DNA from: Myxococcales bacterium
GTDB lineage: Bacteria; Myxococcota_A; UBA9042
Direction: 5' to 3'
Length of the DNA stretch: 64,000 nt
Assembly: GCA_009692425.1 (NCBI GenBank)
Contig: SHZF01000002.1
Coordinates: 62,001 to 126,000, forward strand
The position numbers and the translations under genes were made by a program. The notes under the pieces were generated by a model. The model had not been told where the DNA came from, ran no database searches, and worked only from the letters and a program-made list of their open reading frames with translations. This document shows positions 20,150-27,647 of this stretch, piece by piece. Positions within the stretch are counted from its first letter, which is position 1. Every line of letters starts with the position of its first letter.

Positions 20150-21205
20150 ATGGCCCAGGACCGCGAATTCGAAGCCCTCGTCTCCACCATCGCCGACCGC
20201 GTGCGTGCCGAACTGTCGCGGCAGCAGGGCGGCAGCGCGCTGTCGATCCACGCCGGCACCCAGGCCAAGCCAGCGGGTGGCCACGACCATGGGCACGGCC
20301 CTGGCCACGGGCACGGACACGCGCATGACCACCCACATGGCGATGCGCGGCCCGGCACACCCTGCAAGGCTGGCAAAGGCGAGTGCACCGGCTGCGGTTG
20401 GTCGATTTCGCGCCGGCCCCACGACGTCAAGACGCTGGTCGAACTCGGCGCCCAACGCATCGGCGCGGCACCCGGCGTGCCCGCCGACCTGATGCGCAAG
20501 GACCTCGCGCAGTACATCGACCACACGCTGCTGAAGGCCAACGCCAGCCGCGACGACCTCAAGAAGCTGTGCGAAGAGGCGCGGCTGCATCGGTTTGCCA
20601 GCGTGTGCGTCAACGCCGCCAATGTCTCGTATTGCGCGCGCGAGCTGCGCGGGTCGGGCGTGCCGGTGGTGGCGGTCGTCGGCTTTCCCCTGGGCGCGAT
20701 GACGCCCGGAGCCAAAGCCTACGAGTCCAAAGAGGCCGTGCGCGACGGTGCCGAAGAGATCGACATGGTACTCAACATCGGCGCCATGAAGTCAAAGGAT
20801 TATGCGCTGGTGCTCGACGACATCCGCAAGGTGGTCGAGGCGGCGGGCGGGCGCAAGGTCAAGGTGATCCTCGAAGTCGGCGAACTGACCCGCGACGAGA
20901 AGGTCATCGGCTGCGCGCTGGCGAAAGCGGGCGGCGCGGCGTTCGTGAAGACATCTACGGGCTTCGGGCCCGGCGGTGCGACGGCGGAGGACATCGTGTT
21001 GATGAAAGCGCTCGTTGGTCCCGAACTGGAAGTGAAGGCGTCGGGCGGCGTGCGCACCGCCGACGACGTCGACGCGATGCTGAAGGCCGGGGCCACGCGC
21101 ATCGGTGCTTCGGCTTCCGTCGCGATCGTGCGCGGCGCCACGGCGAAGGGCGACGGCAAGGGGGCTAGCGTGACGCCGATCAAGCGCGCGACGGGCGGGT
21201 ACTAG
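20150..21205 (+). CDS. deoC: Deoxyribose-phosphate aldolase with His-rich N-terminal extension
   Basis: 351 residues from ATG 20150 with GGGGGAG upstream; the usual family length is 220-260. The catalytic core shows EIDMVLNIGAMKS (Asp 205), the Schiff-base lysine in FVKTSTGFGPGGAT (Lys 267) and the second lysine in KASGGVRT (Lys 296). The enzyme cleaves 2-deoxyribose-5-phosphate to glyceraldehyde-3-phosphate and acetaldehyde in deoxynucleoside breakdown. The extra N-terminus has nine His between residues 45 and 63, alternating with Gly/Ala/Asp, then Cys 72, 79 and 82, and looks like a metal-binding head. TACACT at 20079-20084 is a possible -10. The hydrolase lipoprotein starts three bases downstream. 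Confidence 0.93.
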   Translation: MAQDREFEALVSTIADRVRAELSRQQGGSALSIHAGTQAKPAGGHDHGHGPGHGHGHAHDHPHGDARPGTPCKAGKGECTGCGWSISRRPHDVKTLVELGAQRIGAAPGVPADLMRKDLAQYIDHTLLKANASRDDLKKLCEEARLHRFASVCVNAANVSYCARELRGSGVPVVAVVGFPLGAMTPGAKAYESKEAVRDGAEEIDMVLNIGAMKSKDYALVLDDIRKVVEAAGGRKVKVILEVGELTRDEKVIGCALAKAGGAAFVKTSTGFGPGGATAEDIVLMKALVGPELEVKASGGVRTADDVDAMLKAGATRIGASASVAIVRGATAKGDGKGASVTPIKRATGGY

Positions 21206-21208
21206 GCG

Positions 21209-23368
21209 ATGCGCCCAGGAAGCTTTACGAATGGTTGGCGCAACGCCGACGCCAGGCAACCGACGGCGGCGCTCGCCGTCTTGGCAGTGTTCGGCGCAGC
21301 AACGGGTTGCGGGGAGACAGCGACTTCGACCGCAGATGCCAGCGTGCAGGATGCCGGCGCGGGACTGATCGACGGCGGCGCGTTCGACATCCACGCCGAC
21401 CCGTGGCCGAAGGAAAAAGTCGGCGCGACGGCGCGCTACGACCTAGCAGGCAAGGGCTGGCACGACCAACCCTTCCCGACCGATCTGCGCCGCAAGGCGG
21501 ACGGCAAGCCAGACATCGGCGGCTTCCCAGCCCCGACTGAGGGCTCGCCGGTGCAACTCCTCGACGACTATCTCAAGGCTGCCCAGTGGCGGCTCGACGG
21601 CTGGAGCATCCAGCCCACAATCTACGTGCCGTTCGACGCGCCGCTCGCCAAGCCGACGCCCGACACGACCCCCGGCGCGCCAAAGGGGGCCCTGCTGCCG
21701 TTGGGTACCGGCAAGCTCGAAAAACCCGTCGATACCGTCGTAGCCTCCTCGCCGTACGTGCTGGTCGACGTGACGCCGGCGAGCCCTGAGTATGGCCAAT
21801 TCGTGCCCGTCGCTGCCGCGCTTTCGCCGGCCAAGCGGGGCCAGTACCTGGAGCCCAACCTGTTGATCGCGCAGCCCGTGTGGGGGCGGCCGCTGAAGCC
21901 GAAGACGACGTACGCGTTCGTGGTGCGGCGCGGTTTTCGCGATGCCGCGGGCAGCGTGCTGGGCCGACCCGTCGCGTTGGCCGCTGCGCTCGATGGCGCG
22001 ATGGCCGGCAAGCCGCCGACGACGGGTGACGCGGGCCAGTTGGCCAGCCTGCTCGCGCCGCTCGTCAAGCTGCTGCAAGACGGCAAGCTCGCGGTGCCGT
22101 ACAAGGACATCGCGGCGGCCACGGTGTTCACGACCGGCAACCCGACCAGTCAGTTGACGGCGATGGCCGAGTGGGTGCGCACCAAGGCGAAGACGGCCGC
22201 AGTGACGGACTGGAAACGCGTCAAGGATGAAGCGGAATACACCTTATACACCGCGAGTTACGTGGCGCCCAACTTTCAGCAGGGCAAGTGTCCGTACGAC
22301 GAGGACGGCGGTTTCGCGTTCGCCCCCGATGGGTCACCGACCGTGCAGCGCGACGAACCCCTGCGCGTGGCGCTCGTCGTGCCGAAGGACCGTCGCCTGG
22401 AGCAAGAGGCGAAGGTGCCGATCGTGCTGTCCGCGCACGGCACGGGCGGCAACTGGATGAGCTTTCTCAATTCGTCTGGCGTCAACATCGCCAAACAGTT
22501 GACCGGCATCGGTGCCGCCGTCATCAGCATCGACCAGCCGATGCACGGGCCGCGCTGCGACCCGCCGATCAAGGACCTCGAACTCGACCTCAAGACGTTC
22601 AATTTCCTCAACCTCGAGGCGGGCCTGTCTGGCTTCCGCCAGTCGGCACTCGACTCGGTGTTCCTGACGCGCATGGTGCGCGAGGGCAAGTTCCAGGTTC
22701 CGGAGGCGATCGCGCCCAACGGCGTGGCCGTCGGCTTCGATCCGCAGCGCATGGCGTTCATCGGCCACAGCCAGGGCGGCTTGTCCGGGGCGCTTGCGGC
22801 GGCGGTCGAGCCGAACCTGGGTGCGTACGTGCTGTCGGGAGCCGGCGCGGGCATCTCGCTGACGCTGCTGCTGCGCAAGGACCCGGCCGACATCTCCAAG
22901 GCGGTCGCCGCGTTCGCCAACCTCGACGATGGCGAGTTGACGGAGTTCCACCCGATCACGTCGCTCATCCAGATGCTCGCCGACGTCACCGACCCGCTTG
23001 CCTATGGGCATCTGGTGTTCAAGCGTTCCAAGGGCGTGCGGCCGCCCCACATCTTGCTGACCGAGGGCCTCAAGGACGCCCAGACACCGTCCGCCACTTC
23101 CGAGGCCCTCGCTGCTGCGCTGGGCCTCGACGTGCTGGCGCCCATGGTACACCTGAACGACGCGATGAAGGTGCGCAAGACGAAGGTGCTCGACGGCCCG
23201 GTGAGCCTGAACCTGATTGCGGGCGAGTCGGCGGTGACCGGCATCGTGAGCCAGTGGGATGCGCTGGACCACTTCGTCATCTTCAAGTCGCCGGCCGCGG
23301 GCGCGCTGTACACGACGTTCCTGTCGAGCGCACTCGAAAGCGGCGACGCGACCGCGGTCCTCAAGTAG
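21209..23368 (+). CDS. Lipoprotein alpha/beta hydrolase
   Basis: 719 residues. The N-terminal signal ends at ATGC (Cys 34, a plausible lipobox), followed by a short Asp/Ala-rich spacer. The first half has beta-rich stretches. The hydrolase region has an oxyanion-type LSAHGTGG and the nucleophile elbow GHSQGG with Ser 521. A C-terminal DALDHFVIFK may hold the catalytic His. This pattern is seen in large extracellular esterase-like lipoproteins of Myxococcota. The substrate is unknown; an ester or lipid is likely. The start is three bases after the deoC stop, but a functional link to deoC is doubtful. Confidence 0.75.
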   Translation: MRPGSFTNGWRNADARQPTAALAVLAVFGAATGCGETATSTADASVQDAGAGLIDGGAFDIHADPWPKEKVGATARYDLAGKGWHDQPFPTDLRRKADGKPDIGGFPAPTEGSPVQLLDDYLKAAQWRLDGWSIQPTIYVPFDAPLAKPTPDTTPGAPKGALLPLGTGKLEKPVDTVVASSPYVLVDVTPASPEYGQFVPVAAALSPAKRGQYLEPNLLIAQPVWGRPLKPKTTYAFVVRRGFRDAAGSVLGRPVALAAALDGAMAGKPPTTGDAGQLASLLAPLVKLLQDGKLAVPYKDIAAATVFTTGNPTSQLTAMAEWVRTKAKTAAVTDWKRVKDEAEYTLYTASYVAPNFQQGKCPYDEDGGFAFAPDGSPTVQRDEPLRVALVVPKDRRLEQEAKVPIVLSAHGTGGNWMSFLNSSGVNIAKQLTGIGAAVISIDQPMHGPRCDPPIKDLELDLKTFNFLNLEAGLSGFRQSALDSVFLTRMVREGKFQVPEAIAPNGVAVGFDPQRMAFIGHSQGGLSGALAAAVEPNLGAYVLSGAGAGISLTLLLRKDPADISKAVAAFANLDDGELTEFHPITSLIQMLADVTDPLAYGHLVFKRSKGVRPPHILLTEGLKDAQTPSATSEALAAALGLDVLAPMVHLNDAMKVRKTKVLDGPVSLNLIAGESAVTGIVSQWDALDHFVIFKSPAAGALYTTFLSSALESGDATAVLK

Positions 23369-23540
23369 GACGCTGCGAAACTCCGTTTGGGCGGTTCGAA
23401 ACTGCGGCCACCGAACGGCGCGCGGCCAGCATGCGTTGCCGGCGCCGATTGCCCCACCACCGCAGCGTCAGTCGGCTCATCTGCACGACGAACGCGATCG
23501 TGCCGAGCGCGGCCATCACCTTGCCAAGCGTCGGGTCCAT
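23361..23540 (-). CDS. Possible small single-helix membrane protein
   Basis: A 59-residue frame from ATG 23540. One hydrophobic segment (LGKVMAALGTIAFVVQM) is followed by an Arg-rich tail. It overlaps the 3' end of the convergent hydrolase by eight bases and lies downstream of the amidotransferase gene on the same strand. There is no convincing ribosome-binding site. It could be a real small membrane protein or a chance frame in GC-rich DNA. Confidence 0.3.
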   Translation of the reverse strand: MDPTLGKVMAALGTIAFVVQMSRLTLRWWGNRRRQRMLAARRSVAAVSNRPNGVSQRPT

Positions 23541-23624
23541 CGCGCATCCGGGCCGCACGGCGGCGGCGGCACAATCAAGGACGGGGCGCGGCGTGCGCAA
23601 CCCAGCCCGCACTGACTCGCTCGA

Positions 23625-24314
23625 TCACGCCGCGCGAACGGTGGCTGCCAGCACATCGAGCCACGCCGCCAGCCACAGTTGCCCGCTGCCGCAGCCTGCG
23701 TCCCAGCCGGACTCCGGATGGAACTGCGAGGCCCAGATCGGCCGCTTGCGGTGGGCGATCGCTTCGACCGGCGACTCGGCGCTCGATGCGACGACCGCGA
23801 ACTCGGCCGGCACGCGCGTGAGGTGCTCGACGTGGCTCTCGAACACCTTGGCGCCGGCAGCGTCCCACCCGGCGAGACGGTTGTGTGCCGTGAGCGGAAG
23901 CCACACGGGCAGGTCGGCGGGGTGCAAAGTGACGTGCAACGGGCCGCGCACCTTGTACAGCCCTGCATAGTCGGTGCCGACCGCCGCCCCGGACACCGAC
24001 CCGAGCGCGCCGCCCCACGCCAGCGCCAGCGCCTGCATGCCGCCGCAGACGCCGAGCACGGGGCCGGAGAACGTCTCGACAGCGCCGCGCAGCCACGGCA
24101 GAAAATCGCCGTCGTAGCGAGAGAACGGTGTACCTTGGGGGCCTAGGACGAGGCCGTCGCACGGCCCGATCGCCCCGCCTGCCAGCGCCGCGAACGGAAC
24201 GACGTCGAGGGTCAGCGCGTGCGGCCCGAGTTCCGCGAGCGCCGCCGCGATGCGCGCGCAGCCCTGCGTCTCAGCCGGGTCGAGGTTCAAGTTGAGGACG
24301 ACGATGGCAGGCAT
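23625..24314 (-). CDS. Class I glutamine amidotransferase-like protein
   Basis: 229 residues. The nucleophile elbow GVCGGM (Cys 90) and the downstream SQFHPESG form a Cys-His-Glu triad typical of type I glutamine amidotransferase domains, as in GMP synthase and anthranilate synthase component II. It stands alone with no synthase domain attached, so it may hydrolyse gamma-glutamyl compounds or serve an unlinked synthase. It is predicted cytosolic. It lies downstream of the secreted-protein gene on the same strand, with an eleven-base gap. The specific substrate is not predictable. Confidence 0.8.
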   Translation of the reverse strand: MPAIVVLNLNLDPAETQGCARIAAALAELGPHALTLDVVPFAALAGGAIGPCDGLVLGPQGTPFSRYDGDFLPWLRGAVETFSGPVLGVCGGMQALALAWGGALGSVSGAAVGTDYAGLYKVRGPLHVTLHPADLPVWLPLTAHNRLAGWDAAGAKVFESHVEHLTRVPAEFAVVASSAESPVEAIAHRKRPIWASQFHPESGWDAGCGSGQLWLAAWLDVLAATVRAA

Positions 24315-24325
24315 GGCGCGGCGGC

Positions 24326-25846
24326 CTACATCCGGTATTCGAGCCCGATTGCGATGTGCAGGCCGCCCACCGCTTGCTCCTGGTCACTCACCGAGTTGAA
24401 GGTGCCGACCGTCGAGACGCCGCCGCCGAAGCGCTCCAGCGTCACCATGCGCGAGCCACCGATCGCAGTCGTCAGGATGAGCGTTTCGCGCGCGCCGACC
24501 CCGTGCAGGTACGTGCGGGTGCCAAACTCCCCGAAGCTGTGACTCGGGCTGCCGCCGGCCGCGGTGAACAGGTTGATGCTGCGCCCGATCGGCATGTCGA
24601 TCGACCCGTCGATCGCGCCGAACCGGAACTTGCCGCCATTGACGACGATCGTGTTCGTCAGGCGCAGGTTGAGGCCGTCTGCCGTCCCCAGCCGGAGGAA
24701 CTGCAGGATCGTGGGCCCTCCACGCTCGCAGCGCACCAGGCGCGGCTGCAGCACTGTGCCCGGGGTCGGGGCAGCCTCGTCGGCGCCAGAGTCCGTCGTG
24801 CCATCGCACTCCCACGTCTGCGCACCGTAGACCGAGCGGAGCCAACCGGTGCCCACGCCGAACTCCGCGGTGTCGGCGTCATACCCGGCCAGCACCTGGA
24901 AATTCGCAAGGTTGACGCTGTGGGGCACGCTGATGCCGAGCGGAGCCAGCCGCATGTCGATGTGCAGCCAGTCCCAGTAGTGCCCCCACGCCAGTTCAGT
25001 AACGGAGCCGACGTCGATCTCGCCGAAATTGAACAGGGGCCGCAGCATCACCCGCGCGTACTGGTCGTAGCCCGCGCGCGGCGCGATGAGCGGTGTGCGC
25101 ACCCACTCCTTCATCGACAGTTCGACCGTATCGCCGACGCCGGCCACGTCGCCGCGGTTCAACTCCGCAATCGCCTGCAGGCCCTCGACCTGGCGAACCT
25201 CGACGGTGGCCACCGGCGCATTCGAGACGATCTCCTCCTCCTTGCCCGTGAACAGGTTGAGGCGCATGGATTTGGCCTGGGACCGCACCAGCAACAGGTC
25301 GCCCGGCTTGACGGTGCCCGACTGGTCCAGTTCGACGAGCACGCTGCCGCGCTGCAGCGTGAGGACCTTGCCGAGCATGACGCGCACCGCCTTGCCGCTC
25401 GCGGTCGGGGCGCTGTCTGCCGTGGCCAGCGTGGAGCCCACCGCAACGGGCTGCGGCCGCCACGTAATGATCTGACCGCCGTCGCCGACCGTGAAGGCCT
25501 CGACCTTCTGCTCGGCAACCACCGCGAACACGACGCCATCGTGCACCCGCAGTTCGACAACCGGGGCGCCGAGGTCACGCTCGGACCGCTTCTGCGGCGT
25601 GCGGGGGGCGCTGACATCATAGGCAACGAGCTTGCCTTGCGCGGTCGCGCCGATGAGCAGGTTGCCAACGACGCGGTAGACGACGAGGTCGGCTGGCACC
25701 GCGACCCCAACGGATGTCGTCGTGCCTACGTTGGCAAGGGCCGGACTGGCGGCAGGAACGACCGGCTGACTGAAGGCGCTGCGCGGTGCAGCCGAGGCAA
25801 GCACGGCGACAACGGCGAAAAGGACCGCTTGGGGCTGGCTGACCAT
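24326..25846 (-). CDS. Exported protein, probable outer-membrane/beta-rich, unknown function
   Basis: 506 residues from ATG 25846, which follows AGAGAGG. A classical signal peptide (VLFAVVAVLASAAPRSAFS) is present. The middle region has short repeated beta motifs (VHDGVVFAVVAEQKVEAF, TVKPGDLLLVRSQAKS). The C-terminal half alternates polar and hydrophobic residues with many Gly and aromatic residues, ending LHIAIGLEYRM, as in outer-membrane beta-barrels. No enzymatic motif is visible. It follows the fibrinogen-like gene by 13 bases and is likely co-transcribed, so the two may act together at the cell surface. Confidence 0.7.
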   Translation of the reverse strand: MVSQPQAVLFAVVAVLASAAPRSAFSQPVVPAASPALANVGTTTSVGVAVPADLVVYRVVGNLLIGATAQGKLVAYDVSAPRTPQKRSERDLGAPVVELRVHDGVVFAVVAEQKVEAFTVGDGGQIITWRPQPVAVGSTLATADSAPTASGKAVRVMLGKVLTLQRGSVLVELDQSGTVKPGDLLLVRSQAKSMRLNLFTGKEEEIVSNAPVATVEVRQVEGLQAIAELNRGDVAGVGDTVELSMKEWVRTPLIAPRAGYDQYARVMLRPLFNFGEIDVGSVTELAWGHYWDWLHIDMRLAPLGISVPHSVNLANFQVLAGYDADTAEFGVGTGWLRSVYGAQTWECDGTTDSGADEAAPTPGTVLQPRLVRCERGGPTILQFLRLGTADGLNLRLTNTIVVNGGKFRFGAIDGSIDMPIGRSINLFTAAGGSPSHSFGEFGTRTYLHGVGARETLILTTAIGGSRMVTLERFGGGVSTVGTFNSVSDQEQAVGGLHIAIGLEYRM

Positions 25847-25859
25847 GGGGAAACCTCTC

Positions 25860-27524
25860 TCACCGGATCCAGATTTGCCCCTGCAGCACCGCGGTCGGCG
25901 GATTCGGCTGGGGCGTCCACGGATAGTGGTAATAGCCCGCGCCAGCGTGGATGCTCGGCGCGGCACCCTGGGATAGTCCGAAGCCGATGCCAGCGTCCTG
26001 GCTGTCTGACGCGTCGTTGTCCGCAGTAAAGCCGAAGCGGGCACCGCCATGTGAATTCGTGCCCGTGTGCCAGCCGAAGCGATGCCACGCGTAGGCGCCC
26101 CACACGCCACCGGCGGGGATCGATTTCCAAGTCGCGGTCAGCAGGTTGTTCGTGGCTTGCGCGGAACTCAGCGGTGCGCCGTTGGCGAGGTTCCGGGCCG
26201 TCTTGGCGGCATGGCTGACCGTCTCGCACGCATAGCCGACGCCGCTGTGGCGCAGGATGCACGCCCGCGTTTGCGTCGCCGCCAGTTTGTAGAAGGCGCG
26301 CGACACGGTATCGGCGTTGTCCAACGGCATGGGCACGGCGTCGCCCGGAACGTCGGTGTTGGTCCAGACCTCGTTGGTGTAGCCCCAGGGCGACTTGTCC
26401 GAGGTCTTGAGCGCGAGCGCCCAGCCGCCGCCCTTCTGGTCGCAGTACACCTTGAACGCCGGCGCCGCGTTGTCGGGCTTGAGCCAGTACACGCCGTCGT
26501 CCGCCGCGCCAAGGTCGGCGAGGTCCTTGCACGACAGGCCCGGATTGCTCGCGTCGGTGCCCGCGCTAGCGACTTTAGCGAACACCTGCCATTTCTTGCC
26601 GTTGCAGATCACGAGGGTGGTGGCGGCCGTGTTGTAGTATACTAGCCCAAGCGTGGCCGGCTCGCACGCGGCGACGTCCTTGTCGGCGTTCTGGAAGCGG
26701 AACAACAGCGCTTGGTTCATGTTGAACTGGACGTCTTTGCCAAACGCCTGTGCGCCGAGCCACGCGTTGTCCTTCGCCAGTGCGCCGTAGCCGGACAGGT
26801 CGGGACCACCGGCCAGGTCGGCGAACTGCCCCGACACCGCGACGGAGGCCAGTTGCTTGGTGCTGACGAGGTCTGCGGCAAACGTCGGCGCGACGGCCGT
26901 GGCCTTGACGCAACCGGAGCATTGCAAGCCCAATGCCAGCTTGGCCTCGTCGGTTGTCGCGGCAAAGTCGGCCACCTTGGCGCTGTCGGCGGACTTCGCG
27001 CTCCAGGCGGCGCCGCCTTTGGATTCCGAGCCCGCATACGCGAAGGCGACGTGTTGGGCCAACACCGCGCCTGCCGCCAGCATTGAGCCGTCGACGCACG
27101 CGCTGCACTGCAAGCTGGCTGCCACCTTGGCCGCCCGCGCCCAAACCGCTTGGGGCACATCGTGCAAGCGCACCCGCGGCAGTTCGGGGCCGGCGCCGAC
27201 CGTGACGCCCAGCCAGCGCGCCTCGCCGTTGAAGACCTTGTCGGGCAAAGGAGTCTTCAGGTCGTCGAACAGTTCGACCGAGGCGAAGCCGCCCTGGACC
27301 GGTACCGCGATGAAGAGCTTTTCGGCCAATGGCGTGCCACCCGTTGCTGCGTCGTGGATCTGGACCGACATGCCATAGTCGCCGTCGGGCACGGGGCCGC
27401 CGGCCAGCGTGCGCAGGAGGAGTTGGACGCCGAGGATGGGGGCGCCGGGCGCGGCCATGGCGGGCGCGGCGGCGCACAGCAGCAGCGCGAGCAGGCTGGC
27501 GAACGGGCGGGGCCGAGATAGCAT
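25860..27524 (-). CDS. Secreted protein with fibrinogen-like C-terminal domain
   Basis: 554 residues from ATG 27524 with a strong AAGGAGG eight bases upstream and a clear signal peptide ending AMA. The central part contains two LQCSxCV units (LQCSACVDGSMLAAG, LQCSGCVKATAV) followed by Ala/Asp-rich stretches, a pattern often near collar-like or stalk regions. The C-terminal part begins CKDLADLGAADDGVYWL and contains FKVYCDQKGGGWALALKT, the N-terminal signature of fibrinogen-related domains, which bind sugars or proteins. Several Cys and Trp/Gly-rich loops follow. It is probably extracellular. Fibrinogen-type domains are uncommon in bacteria. Confidence 0.78.
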   Translation of the reverse strand: MLSRPRPFASLLALLLCAAAPAMAAPGAPILGVQLLLRTLAGGPVPDGDYGMSVQIHDAATGGTPLAEKLFIAVPVQGGFASVELFDDLKTPLPDKVFNGEARWLGVTVGAGPELPRVRLHDVPQAVWARAAKVAASLQCSACVDGSMLAAGAVLAQHVAFAYAGSESKGGAAWSAKSADSAKVADFAATTDEAKLALGLQCSGCVKATAVAPTFAADLVSTKQLASVAVSGQFADLAGGPDLSGYGALAKDNAWLGAQAFGKDVQFNMNQALLFRFQNADKDVAACEPATLGLVYYNTAATTLVICNGKKWQVFAKVASAGTDASNPGLSCKDLADLGAADDGVYWLKPDNAAPAFKVYCDQKGGGWALALKTSDKSPWGYTNEVWTNTDVPGDAVPMPLDNADTVSRAFYKLAATQTRACILRHSGVGYACETVSHAAKTARNLANGAPLSSAQATNNLLTATWKSIPAGGVWGAYAWHRFGWHTGTNSHGGARFGFTADNDASDSQDAGIGFGLSQGAAPSIHAGAGYYHYPWTPQPNPPTAVLQGQIWIR

Positions 27525-27543
27525 GGTGCCTCCTTGGGGCCAG

Positions 27544-27573
27544 AGTGTGGACGATCGCCGTGCGCCGACGCAA
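27544..27573 (-). promoter_or_regulatory. Possible promoter of the fibrinogen-like gene
   Basis: On the minus strand, TTGCGT (27573-27568) and CACACT (27549-27544) are 18 bases apart, about 20 bases before the start at 27524. The -10 is imperfect. Confidence 0.35.
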
Positions 27574-27647
27574 GGCACGATTGATCCCCCGACCCGCTGG
27601 CGATGGAGGCTGCGCGGCGATAGGCTGGCACCTGCGCCGGAGGCCCA

